Assembly: GCA_963817635.1 (NCBI GenBank)
Contig: CAWFPR010000010.1
Location: 16,993 to 80,992, forward strand
Direction of reading: 5' to 3'
Source of the DNA: CAWFPR01 sp963817635
Lineage (GTDB): Bacteria > Acidobacteriota > Vicinamibacteria > Vicinamibacterales > 2-12-FULL-66-21
Length of the DNA stretch: 64,000 nucleotides
The notes below the pieces were generated by a model. It had not been told where the DNA came from. It worked only from the letters and a program-made list of their open reading frames with translations, and searched no databases. Both the position numbers and the translations under genes were made by a program. Numbering within the stretch: the first letter of the stretch is position 1; every line of letters starts with the position of its first letter. Shown piece by piece: positions 1 to 8,849 of this stretch.

Positions 1-13
1 TGAGACTGGATCC

Positions 14-1210
14 GTGTCCACCACCCGCCATCCGCTGCACCCCGCCATCTTCCTGATGGCGAGCGCCCACATGATGGTGGACGGGTACGGCAACATCTAT
101 GCGCCGCTGCTCCCGCTGCTGATCCCGCGGCTCGGCCTGACGCTCGCGGCGGCCGGCACCCTGACGATGCTCTTCCAGATCGCGGCGTCGGTCGCGCAGG
201 TCGGCTTCGGCACTCTCGCCGATCGATGGCGGCCGCGCGTGCTCGTCATGATCGGGCCGCTCGTCGCCGTCTCGGTCTTGAGTTTTGTCGGGGTCTCGAC
301 GTCAACGGCGATGCTCGCCGCGATTCTCATCGTCGGCGGGCTCGGTACGGCGGCCTTTCACCCGCCCGCCGCGGCCCTGGTGCACCGGCTTGGCGGAGAC
401 CGGCAGGGACTGGCGATGTCGGTCTACATCACGGGCGGTTCGCTCGGATTCGCGCTGGGCCCGCTGCTGTTCGCCCCCTTCGCCGAGCGGTTCGGGATCG
501 CCTGGACGCCGCTGCTCGCGCTGCCGGGGCTCGTGGTGATCGGGGTCTTCCTCACGCGGGTCCCGCCCATCCCTCAGCACGCGTCGTCTCGTGGCGGCTT
601 CGGCGCGCTGCGACCGTACGCCAGGCCCCTGGCGCTGCTCTACGCCATCGTCGTGTTCCGGACGCTGACGTCGCTCGGCTTCGCGACATTCGTGCCCGTC
701 ATGTTGACGAGGCGCGGCATGAGCGTCGGGCAGGCAGGGGCGGTCATCTCCCTGTATCTGTTCGCCAGCGGCGTCGGCGGTTTCTCGGGCGGCCCGCTCG
801 CAGATCGGTACGGCCCGCGCCGGGTGATCGCGCTGTCGCTGCTCGCAGCCTGTCCATTCCTGGCCGTGGCGCCTTTCCTGTCGGGCTGGCCGTTCATGAT
901 CATGATCGCGGCCGGCGGACTGTTCCTGCAGTCCACGCTGCCCGTGAACGTGACCTTCGGGCAGTCGCTGGCCCCGGTCAGCGCCGCGACCGTGTCGTCG
1001 CTGATGATGGGGTTCGCGTGGGGCACCGGCGGCCTGAGCGTGCCGCTCGTCGGCATGATCGCCGATCGTGTCGGAATCGAACACACGCTCGTGGGACTGG
1101 CGCTGGTGCCGCTGCTCGGCGCCGCGTGCGCCCTGCCGCTGCCGAGTCGCGCCCCGCGGCCCCACACCGGGGCGACGGCACCGGTGATGGGTCCCGAGAC
1201 GAGCGCCTGA
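14..1210 (+). CDS. MFS transporter, fosmidomycin-resistance-like group
   Basis: A 398-residue inner-membrane protein with about twelve hydrophobic segments, the normal size for a major facilitator exporter. The N-terminus (ASAHMMVDGYGNIYAPLLP) resembles the Fsr-like drug-efflux branch. Motif-A-type loops follow transmembrane helices 2 and 8: GTLADRW near residues 66-72 and GGPLADRYGPRR in the second half, the usual internal duplication. The start is GTG, 13 bases into the window; the TGA at bases 1-3 may end an upstream gene, so this gene could belong to a longer operon. The substrate cannot be read from sequence. Family assignment is firm, specificity is not. Confidence 0.85.
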   Translation: MSTTRHPLHPAIFLMASAHMMVDGYGNIYAPLLPLLIPRLGLTLAAAGTLTMLFQIAASVAQVGFGTLADRWRPRVLVMIGPLVAVSVLSFVGVSTSTAMLAAILIVGGLGTAAFHPPAAALVHRLGGDRQGLAMSVYITGGSLGFALGPLLFAPFAERFGIAWTPLLALPGLVVIGVFLTRVPPIPQHASSRGGFGALRPYARPLALLYAIVVFRTLTSLGFATFVPVMLTRRGMSVGQAGAVISLYLFASGVGGFSGGPLADRYGPRRVIALSLLAACPFLAVAPFLSGWPFMIMIAAGGLFLQSTLPVNVTFGQSLAPVSAATVSSLMMGFAWGTGGLSVPLVGMIADRVGIEHTLVGLALVPLLGAACALPLPSRAPRPHTGATAPVMGPETSA

Positions 1211-1224
1211 GCCGCGAATCGCTG

Positions 1225-1233
1225 TGGTACGAT
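1225..1233 (+). promoter_or_regulatory. Putative extended -10 promoter for the rhomboid gene
   Basis: TGG-TACGAT is an extended -10 type element 21 bases before the rhomboid ATG. No convincing -35 box lies upstream. Inference only. Confidence 0.35.
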
Positions 1234-1254
1234 AGTTTCTTTCGAAACCCCCAG

Positions 1255-1999
1255 ATGCCGCGCTACCCTCGTCCCTCCGGCTTGTCGTATTCGTTCGGCC
1301 CGGGCCCCATCACTCCCGCCGTCAAGTGGCTGATCTGGGCGAACGTCGCGGCATTCGTCGCCACGAACATCTTTCCGATCCTCATCCCGTATTTCGGGCT
1401 CATCCCGCAGGCGGTCCTCGAGAGGGGCTGGCTATGGCAGCCGGTCACCTACATGTTCCTCCACGGCGGGATACTGCACATCCTGTTCAACATGCTCATC
1501 CTCTGGATGTTCGGGGTCGAGATGGAACGCATGTGGGGAACGACGTTCTTCCTGAAGTACTACGCCGTCACGGGCGTCGGCGCGGCCATCACGACGATTG
1601 TCGTCGGGCTGCTCCCCTTCCAGATGACGGCGGTGACGTACGGCGCCGTCACGATTGGCGCGTCCGGCGCGCTCTACGGCCTGCTGCTGGCGTTCGCGCT
1701 GTACCTACCCGGACCGTCCGATCCTGATGTTCATGCTCTTTCCGGTGCCGGCGAAGTACTTCGTCATCATCATCGGCGCGATTTCGTTCCTGTCGGCGAC
1801 GGGTGGCGGATCCCCGACGGTCGCGCACGCCGCCCATCTCGGCGGCATGATCTTCGGCTATTTCTATCTGCGGGGCGGGCGCGGAGGCTTGAGCGCCGAA
1901 ATCAAGTACCGCTACCTGAAGTGGAAGATGAACCGCCTCCGCAGGAAGTTCGACGTGTATTCAGGCGGCCGCTCGGACTGGGACCGCAAGGTGCACTGA
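1255..1999 (+). CDS. Rhomboid family intramembrane serine protease (one-base frameshift)
   Basis: Intramembrane serine protease that cleaves transmembrane substrates. The first part carries the family pattern HGGILHILFNMLILWMFG and the nucleophile motif GASGALYG (Ser near residue 135). The second part carries the partner histidine in AHAAHLGGM and a basic C-terminal tail. The two halves lie in different frames: at about 1704 the run GTACCTACCC has one base too many, and removing it restores LLLAFALYYPDRPILMF. The span is 3n+1 bases and would give 247 residues, a normal length. Either a sequencing error or a recent knock-out; the first is favoured because many housekeeping genes here show the same lesion. 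Follows the MFS gene by 44 bases with its own possible promoter. Confidence 0.8.
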
Positions 2000-2005
2000 G
2001 AGATA

Positions 2006-2797
2006 TCAGAGCAGGCTGCGGACGAATCCCCCATCCACCTGCAGGGTGGTTCCGGTTATGTACGAGGCACGCCCTGACGCGAGAAACGCCACGACGTCGC
2101 CAAATTCGGCAGGGGTCCCCAGGCGTTTGAGCGGAATCTGATCCTCGGTGCGCCGCTGCACCACCTCTACGCTCGTGCCCTCCCGCGCGGCGGCGGCCTC
2201 GGCGAGTTGAATGACGCGATCGGTGCGCGTGTAGCCAGGCGCCACGCAGTTGACGAGGATGTTGTCCGGCGCGAGTTCATTGGCCAGCGTGCGCGAGAGC
2301 CCCGTCACGGCGGCACGAATGGCATTCGACAGGACGAGGCCTTCGATGGGCTGCTTCACCGACACCGACGTCACGTTGATGATGCGGCCGCCGCCGCGGC
2401 GCCGCATGTGCGGAATCGCCTGGCGGCACAGCCGGACGACGCTCAGCAGCAGGCTCTCGATGGCCGCCGACCAGTCCGCATCCGTGAGCGATTCGAACGG
2501 ACCGGACTTCGGGCCGCCCGTATTGGTGACGAGAATGTCCAGGCCCCCCAGGGCCCGCACGGCCTCGTCCACCAGCCGCGTCACGTCATCCCCGCGCGAC
2601 AGGTCCGCGACAACCGGGACGACCGTCGCTCCGGTCGCGGCGCGGACGGCGTCGGCGGCGGCGTTCAGCGTGGCTTCCGTCCGCGCGCACATCACGATTT
2701 GCGCGCCGTCGCGCGCCAGCGCATGCGCCGTGGCGCGCCCGAGCCCCTTGCTCGCGGCGCAGACGATGGCGCGCTTGCCTCCGAGTCCGGTTTCCAT
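2006..2797 (-). CDS. SDR family NAD(P)-dependent oxidoreductase
   Basis: A 263-residue classical short-chain dehydrogenase/reductase. The N-terminal Rossmann glycine motif is ASKGLGRATA (TGxxxGxG type, with Ala for Thr), followed by the NTGG loop (NNAG variant). The classical Ser-Tyr-x-x-x-Lys set is not clear: INVTSVSVKQPIEGLVLSNA has Ser but no evident YxxxK, with Leu-Val-Leu-Ser where Tyr is expected. This matches the FabG-like divergent SDR group in which the catalytic Tyr is replaced. The C-terminus DGGFVRSLL is typical. The cupin gene lies immediately upstream on the same strand (9-base gap), so the two are probably co-transcribed. Substrate unknown; it may be non-catalytic or use a different mechanism. 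Confidence 0.85.
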   Translation of the reverse strand: METGLGGKRAIVCAASKGLGRATAHALARDGAQIVMCARTEATLNAAADAVRAATGATVVPVVADLSRGDDVTRLVDEAVRALGGLDILVTNTGGPKSGPFESLTDADWSAAIESLLLSVVRLCRQAIPHMRRRGGGRIINVTSVSVKQPIEGLVLSNAIRAAVTGLSRTLANELAPDNILVNCVAPGYTRTDRVIQLAEAAAAREGTSVEVVQRRTEDQIPLKRLGTPAEFGDVVAFLASGRASYITGTTLQVDGGFVRSLL

Positions 2798-2806
2798 CGC
2801 GCGGCC

Positions 2807-3175
2807 TCACTTCGTGTGGAAGTACCCGTCGGTGTGATCCAGCCAGTCCTGACGGATCGGGCTGAACAGGTCGAGCTCGAAGGTGTCGTCGAGCGCCTCG
2901 GCCTGATGTTCGACCCACGACGGGATGTGCAGCACTTCGCCCTCCCGGACGGTGATTTCCTCGCCCTTGATGAGGAACTTGAGCGCCCCCTGGAGCACGT
3001 AGGTCATCTGCTCGCTCTCGTGCGAGTGCATGGGCACGAGCGCCCCTTTCTTGAGGTAGATCTGGGCGAGCATTTCGCGTTCGCCGGTGACGATCTTCCG
3101 GGAGATCATCTCGGTGACCTTTTCGAGGTCGATTTCATCCCAGCGGTGCAGGCGAACGGCAGGCGTCGTGGTCAC
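2807..3175 (-). CDS. Cupin domain protein
   Basis: A 122-residue single-domain cupin. Cupin motif 1 is visible as PMHSHESEQMTYVLQG (metal ligands His, His, Glu) and motif 2 as the GEVLHIPSWVEHQAEAL stretch with its His ligand. Small cupins of this type are often isomerases, dioxygenases or sugar-binding sensors; no specific substrate can be named. It starts at GTG with an AAAGGA ribosome site about 8 bases upstream. It leads a two-gene operon with the SDR enzyme, suggesting that the pair acts on the same small-molecule pathway. Confidence 0.85.
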   Translation of the reverse strand: MTTTPAVRLHRWDEIDLEKVTEMISRKIVTGEREMLAQIYLKKGALVPMHSHESEQMTYVLQGALKFLIKGEEITVREGEVLHIPSWVEHQAEALDDTFELDLFSPIRQDWLDHTDGYFHTK

Positions 3176-3205
3176 GGCGGTCCTTTCGTGAAGTGGAGAC
3201 AGCGG

Positions 3206-3293
3206 AATGGTAGATGGAAAATGGAAGATGGAAAAGGCCTTTCAACAGTCCTCAATCTCCCCATATTCCATATTCCATATTCCATTTACCATT
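3206..3293. repeat. Imperfect inverted repeat of the ATGGAA type
   Basis: The gap between the cupin and E1 genes holds an A+T-richer block. The left arm (3206-3231, based on ATGG/ATGGAA units) pairs with the right arm (3268-3293, based on TTCCAT units) at 23 of 26 positions. Nineteen bases of this arm recur exactly in complement at 25848-25866, so it is a dispersed intergenic element, not a gene. Confidence 0.7.
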
Positions 3294-3336
3294 CCCATTC
3301 CCCAAGCCCCATTCCCCCCTGCCCCCCGGCCCGAAT

Positions 3337-3345
3337 TGATATAAT
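3337..3345 (+). promoter_or_regulatory. Extended -10 promoter for the E1 gene
   Basis: TGA-TATAAT is a perfect -10 hexamer with the TGn extension, 47 bases upstream of the E1 ATG. No clear -35 box precedes it; the upstream sequence is C-rich. Expected transcription start is about 3352, giving a leader of about 40 bases. Confidence 0.6.
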
Positions 3346-3392
3346 TTCGTGTTTTGCCACCTTTCGTGGCTGACTGAAGGGACACTCCGCGC

Positions 3393-5535
3393 ATGAAGGC
3401 TACGGCGGTCAGCAACGGCAAGAACGCGCAGAGCGGGCGCGACGCGAACACGGGCGGCATCGGCCGCGACGAATTCCTGCGCGCCTACCGGACGATGGTG
3501 CTGTCGCGCCGGATCGACGACAAGGAGATCCAGCTCAAGAACCAGAGCCTGATCTTCTTCCAGATCAGCGGCGCCGGCCACGAGGCCGTGCTCGTGGCGG
3601 CCGGCATGGCGCTGCGGGCCGGCCATGACTGGTTCTACCCCTACTACCGGGATCGCGCGCTGTGCCTGGCGCTCGGCATGACGCCGCTCGAGATGCTGCT
3701 GAGCGCCGTGGCCGCCAGGGACGATCCGAGCTCCGGTGGACGCCAGATGCCGTCGCACTGGGGGCACAAGCGCCTCAACATCGTCTCGCAGTCCAGTCCG
3801 ACCGGCACGCAGTGCCTCCAGGCGGTTGGCTGCGCCGAAGCCGGGCGGCTCTACCGGCGAGATCACCGCGATCGAGGGGCGGGAGCAGCGGTTTCACGAG
3901 GACGAAGTCGTCTACGTCTCGATTGGCGAAGGCACGACGAGCGAAGGGGAGTTCTGGGAGTCGCTCAACGCCGCCTGCGTGAGCGCCCTGCCGGTCGTGT
4001 TCGTCGTCGAGGACAACGGGTACGCGATTTCGGTGCCGGTCGAGGTCCAGACCGCCGGCGGCGACGTGTCGAAGCTCGTGTCGTCGTTCCCGGGTCTCTT
4101 CGTCCAGAGCATCGACGGAACGGACTTCGTGGCGAGCTACCTCGCCATGCAGGAAGCTGTCGCGTACGCGCGCGCAGGCAAGGGGCCGGCGCTGGTGCAC
4201 GCGAAGGTCATCCGGCCGTACTCCCACTCGCTTTCCGACGACGAAAAGCTGTACAAGACGCCGGACGAACGGGCCGCGGAAGCCAGGCGCGATCCGATCG
4301 TCCGGATGGCGGCGCTGCTGAAGAACGAAGGAATCGCCACCGAGGCCGACCTCGAGAAGATCGCCCGGGAAGTCGAACAGGAGGTGAACAAGGCCGCCGA
4401 GACGGCGGTGAAGGCGGAAAAGCCGTCCGTGGACACGGTCGAGCTGTACGTCTACTCGCCCGACGTCGATCCGGCGTCGGACGCGTTCGCCACGCCGGCC
4501 TCGCCCGAGGGAAAGCCCGACACGATGGTCGCGGCCATCAACCGCACGCTGAAGGACGAAATGGCGCGCGAGCCCCGGATCGTCGTCTTCGGCGAAGACG
4601 TCGCCGACTGCAGCCGCGAGAAAGCGCTCGAGACGGTGTCCGGCAAGGGCGGCGTGTTCAAGGTCACGCACGGACTCCAGCGCGCGTTCGGCAGCACGCG
4701 AGTCTTCAACTCGCAGCTCGCCGAAGCCAGCATCATCGGCCGGGCCATCGGCATGGCGACACGCGGCATCAAGCCGGTGGTCGAGATCCAGTTCTTCGAC
4801 TACATCTGGCCCGCGATGATGCAGCTGCGCGACGAGATGTCGATGCTGCGCTACCGGTCGAACAACGCCTTCACCTGCCCGATGGTCGTGCGCACCGCCA
4901 TCGGCGGCTACCTGCGCGGCGGCGCGCCCTATCACAGCCAGTCTGGAGAAAGCATCTTCGCGCACTGCCCCGGCATCCGCATCGTCTTTCCGTCGAACGC
5001 CCAGGACGCGGCCGGGCTGCTGCGCACCGCCGTTCGCTGTGACGATCCCGTCCTGTTCCTCGAGCACAAGCACCTGTACCGCCAGACCTACAACAAGGGC
5101 GAGTACCCGGGGTCGGACTACATGGTGCCGTTCGGGAAATCGTCGGTGAAGCGCGAGGGCACCGACATGGTCGTCGTGACCTGGGGCGCGCTCGTCCAGC
5201 GGTCGCTCCTCGCGGCGCAGCAGGCGGAGAAAGACGGCCTCAGCGTGATGGTGCTGGACCTGCGCACGATCATGCCGTTCGACTGGGACGGGATTGCGGA
5301 GGCGGTCAGGAAGACCAACCGGGTCATCATCGCGCACGAAGATCAGCTCACGTGCGGCTTCGGCGCCGAACTCGCCGCGCGGATCGCCGACGAGCTGTTC
5401 GAGCATCTCGACGCGCCGGTGCGACGCGTCGCCGCGCTCGACACACCGGTGGCATACTGCCCGGACCTGGAGGAGGCGATCCTCCCGCAGTCGGCCGACG
5501 TGCTCGGGGCGATCCAGGCGCTGGCGAAATACTAG
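3393..5535 (+). CDS. Fused E1 alpha-beta subunit of a 2-oxoacid dehydrogenase complex (one-base frameshift)
   Basis: Thiamine-diphosphate-dependent decarboxylase of the pyruvate / branched-chain 2-oxoacid dehydrogenase type, with alpha and beta subunits in one chain. The alpha part shows GHEAVLVAAGMAL, WFYPYYRD, MPSHWG and the ThDP/Mg motif GEGTTSEG...ED-NGYAIS. The beta part begins near residue 365 (TMVAAINRTLKDEMA) and shows VVFGEDVADC, FNSQLAEASIIGRAIGMA and ends QALAKY. The alpha part is split between frames: near 3857 (CTACCGGCGAG) one base is extra, and its removal gives EAGRLYREITAIEG. Total span is 3n+1 bases, encoding 713 residues. The E2 and E3 partners are not in this window. The promoter is an extended -10 at 3337-3345. 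The specific 2-oxoacid cannot be assigned. Confidence 0.88.
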
Positions 5536-5567
5536 GGGCCCGCGACGGGGCCGACATCCGAGAGTGC

Positions 5568-6575
5568 ATGCGCCTGCTGATCGCGATCGCGCTCACGGTT
5601 GTTCCGGCCGTGCTGTACCCGCCGGGGGCCGATGTGATCCGCCCGGTCGGCGGCCTCGCCGCGCACCTCGCCGGCGCGATTGACGAGATTTCCGCCTGCC
5701 AGGTCTCGACCGAAGGGGATTTCCTCATCTTCGACCGGCGCGCGCACACCGTGTACAGCGCCGCGCCGAACGCGGATGCCCTGCACATTGTCGTGCGAAT
5801 CGGTATGGAACCCGGCCGGATCCTGCGGCCGAGCGCGTTCGATACGTCGCCCGACGGCACCTTCGTCATCGCCGACTCTCCAGACGGCCGCCCGCGCATC
5901 CAGTTCTTCCTCGACAACGGCGAGCCGCGTGGCGGCTTCACCCTTTCAGGCCGCGCGGTGCCGCAAATCACGCTGGGCGACACGGTGCTGAGCGGGATTG
6001 GATCGCTGACCTATACGGGACACAGCCTCCTCGTCAGCCAGCCGGAAATCGGCGCGCTCGTGACGGAGTATTCGCTCAACGGCGGCACGGTACGCACGTT
6101 CGGCGACCTGCGCCCGACCGGCCAGGAGAGCGACCGTGACGTGCACGTCGCGCTCAACGGCGGCATCGCGCTGACCATCCCGCAGGGCGGCTACTATTTC
6201 GTGTTCGCGTCCGGCGTGCCGATGTTTCGCAAGTACGACGCCCAGGGCCGCCTGATCTACGAACGGCACGTCGAAGGGATCGAGCTCGACCCGCTCCTGC
6301 AGAACATGCCGACGAGCTGGCAGAAGCGCCGGATCGGCGGGGACGAGCTGCCCATCGTACCTGCAACGGTGCGCACGGCGGCCGTCGATCCGGACGGCAA
6401 TCTCTGGATCTCGCTCGCGCTTCCGTATACCTACGTATACGACAGCAACGGCGACAAGCAGCGCACGGTGCAGTTCCGGGCGGCGGGCGTCCTGGCGGCC
6501 AACGGCCTCTTCTTCACGAAGAACGCGCGCGTCCTCGTCGCGCCCGGCTGTTATCTGTTTCCACGGTACCGCTGA
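5568..6575 (+). CDS. Exported beta-propeller (NHL/6-bladed type) protein
   Basis: About 335 residues, beginning with a short hydrophobic signal segment (MRLLIAIALTVVPAVLYPPG) that predicts export. The body is made of repeated strand patterns such as DGTFVIADSPDGRPRIQFF and VDPDGNLWISLALPYTYVYDSNGD, typical of six-bladed propellers of the NHL/SMP-30/TolB type. No catalytic residues can be recognised. The ATG at 5568 is chosen because it starts at the signal peptide; the frame is open further upstream but with low-complexity Arg-rich sequence. It lies 32 bases after the E1 gene and could be co-transcribed. Its 3' end overlaps that of the convergent response regulator. Function unknown, probably a ligand-binding or structural protein of the envelope. 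Confidence 0.7.
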   Translation: MRLLIAIALTVVPAVLYPPGADVIRPVGGLAAHLAGAIDEISACQVSTEGDFLIFDRRAHTVYSAAPNADALHIVVRIGMEPGRILRPSAFDTSPDGTFVIADSPDGRPRIQFFLDNGEPRGGFTLSGRAVPQITLGDTVLSGIGSLTYTGHSLLVSQPEIGALVTEYSLNGGTVRTFGDLRPTGQESDRDVHVALNGGIALTIPQGGYYFVFASGVPMFRKYDAQGRLIYERHVEGIELDPLLQNMPTSWQKRRIGGDELPIVPATVRTAAVDPDGNLWISLALPYTYVYDSNGDKQRTVQFRAAGVLAANGLFFTKNARVLVAPGCYLFPRYR

Positions 6576-7104
6576 AGGTTGGATCGCGCGCAGGGAACCG
6601 TGCAGCATTGGTTGCCGCCGTGCTGGCGCGCACGCCTGACCGCTGCGCGTGGGTCGCCTGGCGGCTTTCGCCCGCGCGTCGATGGCCGCGGGCGTCCCGC
6701 CAGCATCCGCTGGACTCGGCCACCAGCGCGTCGGGCAGGCACGGCTTGGTCACGAAGGCGTCGCAGCCTGCCTCTCGCGCACCTTCGGCGTGGCCCGCGA
6801 GCGCGTGCCCGGTCAGCGCCACGATGGGAATGTGCCTGGTGCGCGCATCGAGCTTCAGCCGCCGGGTCGCTTCCCATCCGTCCATCTTCGGCAGCGCAAG
6901 GTCCATCAGGATGATATCGGGCATCAGCTCGTGGGCCTTCTCGATGGCCTCGAGCCCATTGGTCGCCTCGGCGACGCGGTAGCCGGAAAACTGCAGGTAG
7001 GTCGCGTACATTTCGCGCGCGTCCTGATAGTCCTCGACCACGAGGACCAGATCCCCGCCTGGGTGGTGTCGTTCATCGCGTCTGACCCGGACCGGCAGCT
7101 TCAT
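6551..7104 (-). CDS. Single-domain response regulator (probable one-base deletion near its 3' end)
   Basis: A CheY-like receiver: LVLVVEDYQDAREMYATYL (acidic pair), phospho-acceptor Asp in ILMDLALPKMDGW, conserved Thr in VALTGHAL and Lys in FVTKPCLPDALV. No output domain follows, as in adaptor-type regulators. At about 6717 the frame breaks: LPDALVAE should run on to VQRMLAG, which is one base out of phase, as if a base had been lost. The tail after LAGRP is unlike normal protein and its stop at 6551 is uncertain. The start is placed at the ATG (MKLPVRVRRDER) preceded by purines; an earlier start at 7161 is possible. It sits just downstream of the acyl ligase gene on the same strand. The partner kinase is not evident. 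Confidence 0.65.
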
Positions 7105-7197
7105 AAAGATCGAACCTCTTCCGGCGTGCTTGAGCTCATCGTTCCGCCGGGCTGCGGCCACGTCCCATCGTACGTCGTTGTTCAGCGCCGCGGCGCG

Positions 7198-8781
7198 TCA
7201 CTGCGGCCGCAGTTCGCGCTTGAGGATCTTGCCCGTGGCGCTCAGGGGCAGCGACTCGCGAAACTCGATGGTCCGGGGAGACTTGTAGGAGGCCAGCCGC
7301 GCCTGGCACCAGCCAAGCAGGGCCTCCGCGGTCAGCTCCGCACCAGGTTTCCGGACGACGAAGGCCTTCACCTCTTCGCCGAGCCGTTCGTCCGGCACGC
7401 CGACGACGGCCACCTGGGACACGGCGGGATGCGTCATCATCACTTCTTCGATCTCGCGCGGATACACGTTGAAGCCCCCGCGCAGAATCATGTCCGTGAT
7501 GCGATCGACGATCGACAGATACCCATCGTCGTCGAGGATGCCGACATCCCCGGTGTGGAACCAGCCGTTGCGGGTCGCCTCGATCGTGGCATCCGGCCTG
7601 TTGTAGTAGCCCTTCATCACGTTCGGACCGCGCAGGACGATTTCGCCACGCTCGCCAGTCGCCACCGGCCGGCCCTCGCCGTCCACGCAGCGGAGGTCGA
7701 CGCCGAAGATCGGCGTGCCCACCGTGCCGGGCCGGCCCGCCTTCTGAAGTTGATTGAAGCAGACGACGGGAGACGTTTCCGAGAGTCCGTAGCCCTCGAG
7801 CACGCGCACACCGAAGGTCGCCTCGAAGTTGCGCAGCACCTCAGCGGGCATCGGCGCCCCGCCAGAGACGCAGATTCGCAGGTGTCGCGCCACCGCCGCG
7901 ACGTCCGCGCCGGTGGCGGACACATGCTGCAGGAGTGACCAGTACATCGTGGGCACGCCAATCCAGAAACTGGCCTGTTCGCGGTCGAAGGCCTGAATCA
8001 CCGTGGCGGGATCGAATCGCGGCAGCAGCACGAGCCGGAAGCCGCCGTAGAATCCCGCGTTCATCTGGCAGGTCTGGGCCGTGGAATGAAAAAGCGGAAG
8101 CGAGACGATCGCGACGTCCTGCTCGACCCCGCCGCGCATGGCCGGCAGGATCATGTCGCGCGTGGCAACCGCATTGAGCAGCATGTTCTGGTGGGTCAGC
8201 TCGGCGCCCTTGGGATGCCCCGTCGTTCCCGAGGTATACAGAATGACCGCCGTGTCGTCCGGACGGCGGCGGCGCGTCTCGAAGGCAGTGGACTGCGGAT
8301 CGATGAGCTGGGCCATCGTGAGCGCGGGCGTGACGGGAGCCGGCGCCGCGGGATCGTCGGTCACGATTACGAGATGTTCGCACCGCACGGCCTCGCAGGC
8401 CTCGAGCGCCCAGCGTGCCAGGGGCAGCTCGGGGGTCCCCTCGAAGGCGATGAGCGCTTTCGCGTCGCTGTCCCTCAGGTGGTAAGCGATTTCGCGCGCC
8501 TTGAGCCGCACGTTGAGCGGCACGACAACCGCGCCTGCCTTGAGAATCCCGAAATAGCTGATCGGAAACCACGACACGTTCGGACACGACAACGCGACGT
8601 GATCCCCCGGCGCGATGCCGAGCGCGGCAAGCCCGGCCGCGACCTGCGAGGCGCGCGCATCGACCTCGCGGTAGGTCAGCGTGGAGGCCGCGCACGTGAC
8701 GGCGGGCCGCGCCGGGTCGAGTCGCGACTGGTGCTCGAGGACCGACGCGAGATTCAGCGCCGTCGCATGGTGGGTGATCAT
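7198..8781 (-). CDS. AMP-dependent synthetase/ligase (long-chain acyl-CoA synthetase type)
   Basis: About 527 residues, the standard length of the ANL adenylating family. Motifs in order: P-loop-like ILYTSGTTGHPKGAELTH, GGAPMPAEVLRNFEATFG, LEGYGLSETSPVVCFN, HTGDVGILDDDGYLSIVDRI, the hinge GGFNVYPREIEEVM, and the C-terminal catalytic Lys in SATGKILKRELR. These residues activate a carboxylate as an acyl-AMP and transfer it to CoA. Closest in character to FadD/class I acyl-CoA ligases; chain length is unknown. The ATG at 8781 is preferred because a -10 box (TAGAAT) lies only seven bases upstream; an in-frame ATG at 8790 would overlap that box. It follows gnd by 68 bases but probably has its own promoter. 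Confidence 0.88.
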   Translation of the reverse strand: MITHHATALNLASVLEHQSRLDPARPAVTCAASTLTYREVDARASQVAAGLAALGIAPGDHVALSCPNVSWFPISYFGILKAGAVVVPLNVRLKAREIAYHLRDSDAKALIAFEGTPELPLARWALEACEAVRCEHLVIVTDDPAAPAPVTPALTMAQLIDPQSTAFETRRRRPDDTAVILYTSGTTGHPKGAELTHQNMLLNAVATRDMILPAMRGGVEQDVAIVSLPLFHSTAQTCQMNAGFYGGFRLVLLPRFDPATVIQAFDREQASFWIGVPTMYWSLLQHVSATGADVAAVARHLRICVSGGAPMPAEVLRNFEATFGVRVLEGYGLSETSPVVCFNQLQKAGRPGTVGTPIFGVDLRCVDGEGRPVATGERGEIVLRGPNVMKGYYNRPDATIEATRNGWFHTGDVGILDDDGYLSIVDRITDMILRGGFNVYPREIEEVMMTHPAVSQVAVVGVPDERLGEEVKAFVVRKPGAELTAEALLGWCQARLASYKSPRTIEFRESLPLSATGKILKRELRPQ

Positions 8782-8794
8782 GGGGGGCATTCTA
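8782..8794 (-). promoter_or_regulatory. Putative -10 box giving a leaderless ligase mRNA
   Basis: TAGAAT (8794-8789, minus strand) is seven bases before the ATG at 8781. Transcription would begin at or next to the start codon. No -35 match was found, so support is moderate. Confidence 0.4.
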
Positions 8795-8849
8795 TCCAAC
8801 CCGGCGGCTGGTGGCCGCGGCTTCCCGCTCGCCGATCAACGCGAACGGT

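Noticed and set aside
3775..5406. A 543-codon minus-strand frame opposite the E1 gene
   Set aside because: Composition (His/Arg/Asp/Val) and lack of motifs identify it as a shadow of the dehydrogenase.
3393..5535. Programmed ribosomal frameshift in the E1 gene
   Set aside because: No slippery heptamer or stop-proximal signal is seen at the break, and the same lesion occurs in many unrelated genes.
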